Shown: positions 1 to 7,249, counted from the first letter of the stretch. The stretch: 7,688 bases of DNA from CAWHOW01 sp050013795 (GCA_050013795.1 JBEKEO010000148.1:1-7688); one strand, 5' to 3'. Numbers and translations are program-made. Notes: generated from the letters alone by a model not told the origin.

Positions 1-132
1 GCATAACGGCCAGCATTGCTTGCAGTGGCGGACTTGTCAGACGAAGTCTGACGTGTCCGCCTTGCTATTGTTATTAAACCACACTGCCCTGCAACGTCAA
101 CCACCCGCCATTGAAGCAATGCTAAGTTAGGT
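1..132 (+). repeat. attC-like recombination site (left copy)
   Basis: This is a ~130-nt imperfect inverted repeat with the anatomy of an integron attC site. The R''-like box GCATAAC is at 1-7 and the R'-like box GTTAGGT (consensus GTTRRRY) is at 126-132. Between them a long stem pairs 12-31 with 105-123; G22 is the only unpaired base and 25/111 is a G-T wobble. Short unpaired spacers (8-11 and 124-125) separate the stem from the boxes. An extra base in the left arm is the usual extrahelical-base feature of attC sites. The centre holds a second hairpin (27-61). The length fits the usual attC range. It matches the right-hand copy at 117 of 121 aligned positions (4-124 against 7568-7688, no gaps). 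A dispersed palindromic repeat unrelated to integrons is the alternative. Confidence 0.68.
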
Positions 133-232
133 GCTGGCGCAAGAGTCTGCTGCCGTATCAGACGACCACGATAACAGTCTTATTTTGCACACAGTCGACT
201 TAAAGTTTTTGTCAGGGGGAATGTGCGAAGGG

Positions 233-246
233 GTTTAAATTTTTAC
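233..246 (+). repeat. Subterminal inverted repeat, left copy
   Basis: GTTTAAATTTTTAC is the exact reverse complement of 7443-7456. The two copies lie at similar distances from the unit ends: 107 bp from the left crossover, and 108 bp from 7456 to the right R'' box. The sequence is AT-rich, so chance is possible, but the symmetric placement is notable. Confidence 0.4.
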
Positions 247-302
247 AGAAGGGAAGGGATTTTTGTATGCCGAGAATAGGTAATTACAGAAAGCGGGGGA
301 AA

Positions 303-371
303 AATGGAAAGCTTATTTGCAGCCAAACACTTTATGCGTTTAAAATAGAAGCTGCAAATGTGCTTTACATT
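303..371 (+). repeat. Structured hairpin repeat, copy A
   Basis: This is a long two-part stem. The outer stem pairs 303-312 with 362-371 (9 of 10 positions). A 3x3 internal loop follows (313-315 opposite 359-361). The inner stem TTTGCAGC / GCTGCAAA (316-323 with 351-358) is perfect, and the loop is 27 nt (324-350). A related element with the same two stems and the same 3x3 internal loop is at 7338-7402. There is no T-run directly after it, so it is not a typical intrinsic terminator. Function unknown; a structured RNA, a protein-binding DNA hairpin or a decayed recombination site are all possible. Confidence 0.5.
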
Positions 372-608
372 GCGGGGTTGGTATCGTTTTTATGTCTTTA
401 AATAGAAAAAAAATGAAATAAATAGCCTTTTTTACAATAATTGTTTTTATCTTTGCTTTTACAAAGGATCTCCTACCTATAAAAGAGAACAGTTTGACCG
501 GAAGGGAAAGTCTTCTTTTGATAACAAAAAGCTGTTTTCTTTAAGCTGAAATCATACTTTACAAAACGGAAGGGTATATAACCTGAAAGAAAAACAAACT
601 TTATTGAC

Positions 609-839
609 CGGAGAGGTGTCTCACCTAAGCGGAGAGGTCGCTTCATGTGACGGACTGTCAGATTCACGCTTCGGAATGGTCGCTTCACGTGCCGGACTGT
701 CAGGTGCACGCTCCGGAGAGGTCGCTTCATGTGCCGGACTGTCAGGTGCACGCTTCGGAATGGTCGCTTCACATGCCGGACTGTCAGGTTTACGCTCCGG
801 ATTAGTCGCTTCACGTACCGGAGAGGTCGCTTTACGTTG
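609..839. repeat. Nested tandem array: 21-bp units in 42- and 84-bp higher-order repeats
   Basis: Eleven 21-bp units each begin with CGGA, starting at 609 and every 21 bp to 819; a truncated twelfth starts at 840. From 630 two unit types alternate. Type A reads CGGA..GGTCGCTTCA and type B reads CGGACTGTCAG, giving a 42-bp period. Type A itself alternates between GAGAGG and GAATGG forms, and type B between endings GCTT and GCTC. The true period is therefore 84 bp: 630-713 and 714-797 match at 78 of 84 positions. The last two full units are both type A. The array is visibly more GC-rich than its surroundings. Because 21 is a multiple of three, open frames persist on both strands; these are by-products of the period. 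It ends about 75 bp before the next gene, so it may lie in that gene's leader or control region. Confidence 0.85.
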
Positions 840-915
840 CGGAGAGAAAATGTACATTAAATTCAACCTATTTTCATCATAAAAACACGTAAATATTAAC
901 CAAAGCCAAGGGAAA

Positions 916-1896
916 ATGACAAAAAATCAACTAAATTACCTAAGAATGGTAATCACTCGCAGGGGTGTTATGAACGCCAGCCCGGGTGTATGGAATACTA
1001 ATGCTAAAATTGTTGCAGCTAAAACAAACGTTGAGAACTTATATGCAGCAATTCTAACGGATGCAGGAATACAGGAAAGTGAAATTACTGGAACAACTGT
1101 AGCAAAATTTAATGCATGGACAGCGGCTGAAGTGCTGGCGTTGCATGTTTGCACCGGAATGAGGGCTTATGCTGACGACACCAGTAATACAACCTTGTAT
1201 AACATAATGCATTATAAGAAAACTGACCTGTTGAAATGTGAGGTTCAGGATGCTTTAACTAAAATGAATTTGATTTATACCCAAGCTACAGCTGTGCCGA
1301 TAGCTACTTTAGCCCCTTTTAATATTACGGCTGCTGATTTGACTAATTTTAATACAGCTATTCAAAATCTGACTACTGCCGTGCCTCAACATGGGGTGTT
1401 ACAGGCTACAAGAAAGACTTCAACTGGTAACATTAAAAGCAATTTTAAATTATTGCGTAAAGGCGGGAAAACGCTGAATACTTTGGTTCAAACGCTTAAA
1501 CTGGTACAGCCTGTTTTTGTACAGACTTATGATAATTCGTGCATTATTGTTAATTTAGGACATGCTCAAATGTCGGAAGAAGTTTATTTGATGCCATTGG
1601 AACATGTTGCTTTGTTTACACAGAAATTTTTGCCTACTGATACGTTTACAATAAGGAATCACAGCGAATATGCTAAAATTAAAGTATATCTGGCTGATAA
1701 TACTAATTTGCCGACTACGGGCGGAATAGAAATAGCTTCAAGAAGTGAACTGAAGATGGAAGTGCCGAGTGCTTTTAAAATGCCTTTCGGCCATATTTTG
1801 ATAGTTTATAACGAGGCTCCAATGGATGACGCTCATGTTACTGCGGTGCTTGCTCACGGGCAGAGTAATTCGGGGGCTCCGACACCGACTTTGTAA
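916..1896 (+). CDS. Hypothetical protein, helical N-terminal part with beta-rich C-terminal domain
   Basis: I do not recognise a named family for this 326-residue protein. It has no signal peptide or membrane segment, so a cytoplasmic location is likely. Roughly residues 1-220 look mainly helical, with segments such as NVENLYAAIL and LLRKGGKTLNTLVQTL, ending near YDNSCIIVNLGHAQM. About residues 220-315 alternate hydrophobic and polar residues in a beta-sandwich-like way (for example AKIKVYLADNTNLP and GHILIVYNEAP). A short Pro/Thr tail, APTPTL, follows. The ATG is preceded by AAGGG (908-912), a weak and closely spaced ribosome-binding candidate, and there is no better upstream start. It lies between the tandem array and its own terminator, so it is probably a single-gene transcript. 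It seems less AT-rich than the operon genes 3899-7249, which may mean a different origin. My impression that similar helical-plus-beta proteins recur in Bacteroidota is from memory and unverified. Confidence 0.85.
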   Translation: MTKNQLNYLRMVITRRGVMNASPGVWNTNAKIVAAKTNVENLYAAILTDAGIQESEITGTTVAKFNAWTAAEVLALHVCTGMRAYADDTSNTTLYNIMHYKKTDLLKCEVQDALTKMNLIYTQATAVPIATLAPFNITAADLTNFNTAIQNLTTAVPQHGVLQATRKTSTGNIKSNFKLLRKGGKTLNTLVQTLKLVQPVFVQTYDNSCIIVNLGHAQMSEEVYLMPLEHVALFTQKFLPTDTFTIRNHSEYAKIKVYLADNTNLPTTGGIEIASRSELKMEVPSAFKMPFGHILIVYNEAPMDDAHVTAVLAHGQSNSGAPTPTL

Positions 1897-1918
1897 ATAT
1901 ATAATTAATGAGAAAATT

Positions 1919-1949
1919 AACGCTACGGGAAACTGTGGCGTTTTTTTTT
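1919..1949 (+). terminator. Intrinsic terminator of the 916-1896 gene
   Basis: The stem AACGCTAC (1919-1926) pairs with GTGGCGTT (1935-1942), including one G-T wobble, around an 8-nt loop. It runs into a nine-T tract at 1941-1949. It starts 22 nt after the stop codon and separates this gene from the downstream operon. Confidence 0.85.
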
Positions 1950-1951
1950 AT

Positions 1952-1988
1952 ATATAAGTGAACTTATATTTAATTAAGGCATATAAGT
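1952..1988. promoter_or_regulatory. Palindromic operator-like site with extra half-site
   Basis: ATATAAGTGAACTTATAT (1952-1969) is a perfect 8-bp inverted repeat around a 2-nt centre. A third half-site, ATATAAGT, lies at 1981-1988 in the same direction as the left arm, 29 bp from its start. It is just after the first gene's terminator and upstream of the three-gene operon, where a dimeric regulator could act. TATATTTA (1965-1972) inside it is one base from the Bacteroidota -7 element TAnnTTTG, but no convincing -33 partner is seen. An AT-rich palindrome can occur by chance. Confidence 0.35.
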
Positions 1989-2125
1989 TAACCGCAAAAA
2001 TAAAGCGTTAATCTAAGTATAAATACTAATTGACAATAGATTTTATATATCTTAAATTAGCTGCTCGATATTTTCATTTCTCTATTAATAATAATTTCAT
2101 TATAAAAAATTTAAACAATTCGACA

Positions 2126-3874
2126 ATGAAAAAAATTTACAACACTTTATTTAAGAGCTTGCTGACGGCTGTTTATATAATAGCTGTTATTAGCAGCGTT
2201 ACAGCACAACCCACCATTGTTAACTTTGATTTTAACAGCGGTAGTTCTTACAGCACATTATCGCCGACTTTGGCAAGCGGTATAACATGTAGTGTTACCG
2301 GAACAGAAAGTTACCTTACATATTCCGGTACAGCCAGCGGAAGTTCGGCATTCACAGCCAACACCACGGCAGGATACGCCCTTGCTATGAGCAACAGCAG
2401 CGGAACGAATACTCGCTACTGGACTTTCCAACTTGGGGGAAGTTCTATAAGCTCTTATAAAAGTTTTGAATTGTACATGCAAGCCCAGCGAAGCACAACA
2501 GGAGCGCAAACTATTACCATCGCCTATAGCACCGATGGTAGTAGTTATACAAATTTTGGGACTACAATGTCGCCCGGCAATGGCAGCTTTGCTGAACAGG
2601 TTTTTGACCTTTCGGGTGTAACCGCTATTAATAATCAAAATAATGTTTACATCCGTATTATGGCAAGCGGCGCCAGCGGAACGGGAACGCTAAGAATAGA
2701 TAATTTTGAAATTGAAGCAACATTAAGCGGACCTCCGGGGGCTACAGGTCCAACGGGTGCAACAGGTCCGACTGGACCAACAGGCACTACGGGCGTTACA
2801 GGGCCAACAGGGAGCAATGGTAATAATGGTGCAACGGGAGCTACAGGTGCACAAGGAATAACTGGACCCACGGGAGCAGCAGGCAGTAATGGAACTACAG
2901 GTGCAACTGGTGCACAAGGAATACAAGGCGTAACTGGACCCACAGGTGCAGCAGGCAGCAACGGAACTAATGGTACAAATGGAGCAACAGGAGCACAAGG
3001 AAATCAGGGGGTTCAAGGCGTTACGGGACCAACAGGTGCTACTGGTACTTTTAATTACACTATTGCGGATTCGTTACAGGTAGCAAATAAAATTCAAGTT
3101 GGAAATTCAACATTCATCGGATCAAACCCTGCTATTCCTGGTAATAATATTTGGACAGATAATGGAGATTTATTGATACAGAGCAATTATAATGGCTGTT
3201 TTAACTATAACACCATATTGAATGCCGATATGAACAATACCAGTCCCGGCTTCGTGGGCATTGGCACTTTTACACCTCAAAGACAATTGCACGTAAGTAC
3301 GGTTAATGGTATTCCATATAATAATGCTTGTAATAATATTATTAATCCCCCTCCTCCTGATCCACCGGCAGGAATAAGGTTAGAAAATATCCTGTGGCAC
3401 GCCAATAATTCTTCTGCATGGGACATTATACCGCAGCTAAAAAACTCCTCTAATCCCTATAATACAAGGTTAGACATTATAAGTGCAATATATCCGTTTA
3501 ATATTACTACGCCTGTAATGACTTTACTTGATGTAGGTTTTGTGGGTATTGGAACAGTGAGTCCCCAATATCAATTAGATGTTATTGGTACTATAAGAGC
3601 AACTGATGAAATAAAAATATGTTCATATGGCACATGCGATTTTGTATTTGATAAAAATTATTATCTAATGCCAATAGATTCTCTCAATATCTTTATCAAA
3701 CAAAATAGCCATTTGCCGGGTATTGCTTCCGCAAAGCAAATGGAAGCGGAAGGTAGTATTTCATTAGGGAAAATGGATACCCAGTTATTACAAAAAATTG
3801 AAGAGCTAACTCTATATATAATAGAACAAGATAAACGTATTAAGGAATTAGAGAAAAAACTTAATGCTAAATAA
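2126..3874 (+). CDS. Secreted collagen-like protein with tail-fibre-type C-terminus
   Basis: This is a 582-residue exported protein, probably a surface fibre or adhesin. The start is ATG 2126. The frame is open from a TTG at 2030, but only the ATG puts a signal peptide at the N-terminus (MKK..., cleavage near SSVTAQ, residue ~28). Residues ~30-200 are Ser/Thr/Gly-rich and beta-sandwich-like, ending in IRIMASG...LRIDNFEIEA. Residues 202-309 are 36 uninterrupted Gly-X-Y triplets, mostly GPT, GAT, GAQ and GSN. Two GFVGIGT motifs (375-381 and 471-477) are followed by PQ.QLHV and PQYQLDVIGTIRA. Residues from ~504 are the CDFVFDKNYYLMP...HLPGIASA segment often seen at the end of Bacteroidota collagen-like/tail-fibre-like proteins. 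The last 33 residues (550-582) form a coiled coil, LLQKIEELTLYIIEQ...LEKKL, probably a trimerisation element. No T9SS sorting domain is present. It is the first gene of a likely operon, with a 24-bp gap to the next. The architecture is clear; the partner it binds is unknown. Confidence 0.9.
   Translation: MKKIYNTLFKSLLTAVYIIAVISSVTAQPTIVNFDFNSGSSYSTLSPTLASGITCSVTGTESYLTYSGTASGSSAFTANTTAGYALAMSNSSGTNTRYWTFQLGGSSISSYKSFELYMQAQRSTTGAQTITIAYSTDGSSYTNFGTTMSPGNGSFAEQVFDLSGVTAINNQNNVYIRIMASGASGTGTLRIDNFEIEATLSGPPGATGPTGATGPTGPTGTTGVTGPTGSNGNNGATGATGAQGITGPTGAAGSNGTTGATGAQGIQGVTGPTGAAGSNGTNGTNGATGAQGNQGVQGVTGPTGATGTFNYTIADSLQVANKIQVGNSTFIGSNPAIPGNNIWTDNGDLLIQSNYNGCFNYNTILNADMNNTSPGFVGIGTFTPQRQLHVSTVNGIPYNNACNNIINPPPPDPPAGIRLENILWHANNSSAWDIIPQLKNSSNPYNTRLDIISAIYPFNITTPVMTLLDVGFVGIGTVSPQYQLDVIGTIRATDEIKICSYGTCDFVFDKNYYLMPIDSLNIFIKQNSHLPGIASAKQMEAEGSISLGKMDTQLLQKIEELTLYIIEQDKRIKELEKKLNAK
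2729..3052 (+). repeat. Collagen-like Gly-X-Y coding repeat
   Basis: Thirty-six consecutive 9-bp Gly-X-Y codon triplets lie inside the 2126-3874 gene without interruption. Larger near-repeats of the type GAQG..GVTGPTGAAGSNGT recur at DNA level, so the tract probably grew by slippage or unequal crossover and may vary in length between strains. Bacterial collagen-like tracts typically form triple-helical stalks; that role here is inferred. Confidence 0.9.
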
Positions 3875-3898
3875 CGTTATATTTTAAATAATTTCATT

Positions 3899-4444
3899 AT
3901 GAAAAAAATAATAATATTTTTAGCTTTATTTATTCTATTGATATTATTTTTATCAGTAGAATGTAAGAAAAATAATAATGGTCCTAAATATAATGAATCT
4001 GACTTATATGGTACATGGAGTGCTTCTATTGGGTATTGTGATACTAATATTGGACATAATAATAAAGTAACTATAGTATTTGACCCGGGTAATGTAGCAT
4101 ATTTGAATTATAACGGCTCTAAGGGTAATTTATGGAGCAGCTCATATAAATGTAAATGGTGGATAAATTATACGAATGTCCCTTTCTCTCATTATGATAA
4201 TACAAATTATCAATCCTTTTTATATATTCTTAGATTTGATTCGCTGGGTGTACCATGCTGGAATGGGCACTGTGGTTGTTGCTTTTTCCCTGATACGAAT
4301 ATATATGATATTACAAATTTAAATAGTAATACTTTAAATTTACAATTAGGACGAGTGCCTGGTTGTTTTGGTAATGACATGTTTTTTTGCACTCCTTCTT
4401 ATCCTCCTAATAGTAATTCTGGTAAGCAAACTTTATATAAATAA
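3899..4444 (+). CDS. Small Cys-rich putative lipoprotein, lipocalin-like
   Basis: The protein has 181 residues. MKK followed by a long hydrophobic stretch (residues 4-20) leads to SVEC (Cys22) and then the polar KKNNN, which suggests lipid attachment at Cys22. Glu just before the Cys is unusual for a lipobox, so cleavage by the ordinary signal peptidase or retention as a membrane anchor is possible. DLYGTW (35-40), followed by alternating strands, a KVTIVFD strand and a late YDITNLNSNTLNLQL segment, resembles the N- and C-terminal pattern of small lipocalin-like lipoproteins of Bacteroidota; this is a fold-level guess. Eight further cysteines (47, 85, 120, 125, 127, 128, 156, 164) include the cluster CWNGHCGCC at 120-128, suggesting disulfides or metal binding. 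It lies 24 bp after the collagen-like gene and 6 bp before the hydrolase gene, so it is almost certainly co-transcribed. The coding sequence is very AT-rich, like the next gene. Confidence 0.8.
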   Translation: MKKIIIFLALFILLILFLSVECKKNNNGPKYNESDLYGTWSASIGYCDTNIGHNNKVTIVFDPGNVAYLNYNGSKGNLWSSSYKCKWWINYTNVPFSHYDNTNYQSFLYILRFDSLGVPCWNGHCGCCFFPDTNIYDITNLNSNTLNLQLGRVPGCFGNDMFFCTPSYPPNSNSGKQTLYK

Positions 4445-4450
4445 TAAAAT

Positions 4451-7249
4451 ATGAAAACAAAATTATTGATAATATTCATCTTTTCTTATAGTTCGATTTT
4501 TAGTCAAACTCCATCAGGATATGTTACAAATAACAGTAATGGTGCAGCAGCCGATATTCAGCAAATATTTAGTCATTTAGATACCAATAGCATTCCAACG
4601 AAGATACTATATAATAAAGTAATATCATTTGTAAATATAAACAAATTTGACGGCATTGATAGTATTGGCATAGCTAACATTGGCAAATGGCGTGAACTGT
4701 ATTTTGAAATTAATAAAGCTTGTGTTACAAAACAGAAGTTTCCCGATATTTCTAATACATTTCAAAAAGCAAATAATATGTTTAAACAACAAAATGTTAT
4801 TCCTATCGGGATATTAAATGTTAAATATAATATTCTTGACGATTCGGCATTAATTAAAGGTTTAGTAACTTTTCAAAACTATCGGTTTTCCGATGTGCAG
4901 GGCAGAACTAAGTCGCCTTATAATAATAAAAGGCTTTTTACTGCGGCTTCGCTGGTCAATATTAATTCGCCAGAAGCTAATTTTTTAATTTCCGATGATT
5001 ATTATTTTTCAAACGATACCTTGCCTGTTGACCATTTTGAAATTGATTTTGACGATGGCGCCGGGTTTAATGTTTACCAGAAAAATCAAACGGTAAGAAT
5101 AAATTACTCAACATCAGGACAAAAAACTATTCAAATAAATACGGTTTTTAAAAACAACTCTTCATTATTTGCCGCATTTACAATTAATCTCAGTTGCCCT
5201 GGCGTGCCCACACCTGATTGGGGACCAAATGACTTTCCTAATTTCGTTCCTGGATGGACAACACCTATTTATTCTTATAATTATAATTATGTAAATACCA
5301 ACAATCCTAATGATAATGGTAGTTCTATTGGTTCTGCAGAAGTTACTATATGGTATGCCCCTGGCCATACTGTTTTAACAAATCCTTTAATTTTATTAGA
5401 TGGGTTTGATCCCAATGTACCACAATATAAATTTAGTTATTGCGATTTATATGACAAGTTAAATGAACAGCAAACTATTGGGTACCTGCAATCCGGTTCC
5501 GGTTGTTATGATTATGATATTGTGGTAGTGGATTGGGATTATGGAGCCGACTGGATACAGAAAAACGCTTTAGTGCTTGTTAATATTTTACAATGGATTA
5601 ATGCAAACAAAGTGGGAAATAATCCAAACATTCTTATTGGCCCAAGCATGGGTGGTATTATCGGTAGGTATGCGCTTTGTTATATGGAGAAAAATACTAT
5701 TCCTCATGACGTTAGTACTTTCGTTTTGCTCGATTCGCCAAATCAGGGTGCTAATTTTCCATTAGGATTACAGTTATTTATGAATTATTTTAGTTCATAC
5801 GATGATGTAGAGACGGGGCTTAATGTAATAAATAGCCCTGCAGCAAAACAATTATTAAATTATCATTATGATCAATGGCCAACTCTTGGGTGCGATCCAC
5901 TAAGAACATCATTGATGCAAGATTTACGTGATAACCTTGGCTACTATCCTACCCAACCTTTATTAGTAGGCATTTCAAATGGTTCAGGTTATGTTAGTGA
6001 TGGTATAAATGCTCCTACAGGTCAGCCTACTTTACAAAATAATGGAAAAGGATCTAATAGTACTAATACATTAAATCCGCAATCTGAAATATTAGATGTT
6101 GGTACATCGTTGGAGGGTCTAATTCTTCTCATGTATTCTCAAGTGTGGGCATTGCCAGATGGTAATAATGGTCCTATTTTTCAAGTTTGGGAAGTTAATT
6201 CTGGTACAACTACATATTCTGTTGAGGGCACCCAGCCTTATGATGGTGCACCTGGTAGCTATTATCCATATTTAGATGATTATGTTAGTTCCGGTTCTAC
6301 ATGGAGTGGTTCAACTGAGACAACTATTAATTTAAATCAGCCTTTTTTTGATTTTATTCCGACTTGTAGCGCATTAGATTATATGCCCATAAACTATTAC
6401 GGGAATAATTATACCGAAACTGATTTAGATGGCGATGATTTTGCAATTAATATTCCTATTATCCCTTATAACAACCCTGATAACTACACCACACCTTTTG
6501 ATTATATCCTTACTGCACCTGCTACTCCAACGGGTTGTTTTGACGATGATGATGAACCAACATATCCTAATTCTTTTAATGAGGCACACACGTTGTTAAC
6601 TGCGGAAAAAAGGGACTTCTTATTAAACATTATTGGAAATAAGTTTCCTTCAAATGATATTACTTCACAAGTATATATCCAAAATCAAACACTTACTCAT
6701 CCTTATCCTCAAAATGCTCCAATTCAAGCGTCTTATTCCATTTCAGCAGGTTCTGATGTTAATCCATATCAAATTCAAGGTAATGTTACTATTCCTTCTG
6801 GCAGTAATGTTGTTTTCCACGCTGGTAATGTAATAAATCTAAAACCCGGCTTTGATGCAAAAAATAATTTTGATGCATATGTCGGTTATCCTTGTACTAC
6901 AAGTCCATGTGTTTCAAGTACGCAAAATAATAAGCTTCCTCCAACTATTTTATCTAATCATAATTCTGTAAAAAGTGTTAGTAAAATTAATAATCCTGAT
7001 AAATATTTTTCTCTTTATCCAAATCCAAATTATGGCTCTATGCAGTTAAAATACAAAATCCCTGAAGAGGAAACAGGCAAGTTTGTAGTTTATGATATGC
7101 TAGGTAATGAACTGCTCAGCCAATTGCTTAAAGGGGGCGAAAATATAGTTTCAATTTCCCATAGTAATTTACCGGTGGGCATTTATTTCTATCATGCTTT
7201 TTCAAACAATAAACAAATAGCCTCGGATAAGATAGTAGTGATAAAATAA
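4451..7249 (+). CDS. T9SS-exported alpha/beta-hydrolase (esterase/lipase-like), multidomain
   Basis: This is a 932-residue secreted serine hydrolase candidate. The signal peptide is residues 1-~19, ending SSIFSQ. Residues ~185-250 resemble a PKD/Ig-like domain (FEIDFDDGAGF at 196-206). The alpha/beta-hydrolase core starts near LILLDGFDP (D317-G318), where the usual His-Gly before the oxyanion loop is replaced by Asp-Gly. It continues through DIVVVDWDYG to the nucleophile elbow GPSMGG with Ser399 and then LLDSPNQGANFPL (D428 region). FIPTCSALDY, PFDYIL and NEAHTLLT (His713, likely catalytic) follow; the acid residue cannot be assigned. Residues ~755-815 contain IPSGSNVVFHAGNVINLKPG, the 3-coathanger stack-type segment. 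Residues ~853-932 are a type A T9SS sorting domain (YPNPN at 856-860, then VYDMLG...LPVGIYFY), so the product crosses the outer membrane through T9SS and is surface-attached or released. It is the last gene of the operon, 6 bp after the lipoprotein gene. The substrate is unknown. Confidence 0.9.
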   Translation: MKTKLLIIFIFSYSSIFSQTPSGYVTNNSNGAAADIQQIFSHLDTNSIPTKILYNKVISFVNINKFDGIDSIGIANIGKWRELYFEINKACVTKQKFPDISNTFQKANNMFKQQNVIPIGILNVKYNILDDSALIKGLVTFQNYRFSDVQGRTKSPYNNKRLFTAASLVNINSPEANFLISDDYYFSNDTLPVDHFEIDFDDGAGFNVYQKNQTVRINYSTSGQKTIQINTVFKNNSSLFAAFTINLSCPGVPTPDWGPNDFPNFVPGWTTPIYSYNYNYVNTNNPNDNGSSIGSAEVTIWYAPGHTVLTNPLILLDGFDPNVPQYKFSYCDLYDKLNEQQTIGYLQSGSGCYDYDIVVVDWDYGADWIQKNALVLVNILQWINANKVGNNPNILIGPSMGGIIGRYALCYMEKNTIPHDVSTFVLLDSPNQGANFPLGLQLFMNYFSSYDDVETGLNVINSPAAKQLLNYHYDQWPTLGCDPLRTSLMQDLRDNLGYYPTQPLLVGISNGSGYVSDGINAPTGQPTLQNNGKGSNSTNTLNPQSEILDVGTSLEGLILLMYSQVWALPDGNNGPIFQVWEVNSGTTTYSVEGTQPYDGAPGSYYPYLDDYVSSGSTWSGSTETTINLNQPFFDFIPTCSALDYMPINYYGNNYTETDLDGDDFAINIPIIPYNNPDNYTTPFDYILTAPATPTGCFDDDDEPTYPNSFNEAHTLLTAEKRDFLLNIIGNKFPSNDITSQVYIQNQTLTHPYPQNAPIQASYSISAGSDVNPYQIQGNVTIPSGSNVVFHAGNVINLKPGFDAKNNFDAYVGYPCTTSPCVSSTQNNKLPPTILSNHNSVKSVSKINNPDKYFSLYPNPNYGSMQLKYKIPEEETGKFVVYDMLGNELLSQLLKGGENIVSISHSNLPVGIYFYHAFSNNKQIASDKIVVIK

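Larger units (their letters stand above)
133..608. other. Non-coding left flank
   Basis: I find no credible gene here. The region holds part of an end-to-end inverted repeat (233-246), a strong hairpin (303-371) and, from about 494, diverged relatives of the tandem array that follows. TTGACCGGA occurs at 494-502 and again at 604-612. CGGAAGGG occurs at 499 and 567, the latter exactly 42 nt before the first array unit at 609. A reverse-strand open frame crosses 473-814, but it mostly translates the tandem repeat, so I do not call it a gene. Confidence 0.6.

Noticed and set aside
145..163. Small hairpin GTCTG/CAGAC next to the left attC-like site
   Set aside because: A 5-bp stem with a 9-nt loop is too weak to separate from chance, although it echoes the GTCAGAC/GTCTGAC stem in the repeat.
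473..814. Reverse-strand open frame of 113 codons
   Set aside because: Most of it translates the 21-bp repeat into a 14-residue arginine-rich pattern. The other frames across the array are equally open because 21 is a multiple of three, and it has no family features.
609..839. Possible CRISPR array
   Set aside because: Units abut head-to-tail with no unique spacers, and no cas genes are present.
604..882. Forward open frame with a 7-residue repeat (SGEVAS.. / AGLSGAR)
   Set aside because: It starts at TTG and consists almost wholly of the tandem array. The periodic peptide is what the DNA repeat would give by default.
2030..2125. N-terminal extension of the collagen-like gene from TTG at 2030
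   Set aside because: It would add 32 residues before the MKK signal peptide and bury the export signal. ATG 2126 is the sensible start.
2258..3016. Reverse-strand open frames opposite the collagen-like gene
   Set aside because: They are shadows of the Gly-X-Y coding tract and low-complexity N-terminal domain. The forward frame has a signal peptide and recognisable domains.
5577..5765. Forward open frame inside the hydrolase gene (62 codons)
   Set aside because: It is an alternative frame of the region encoding the GPSMGG nucleophile elbow, with no independent support; the same applies to 6633-6833.
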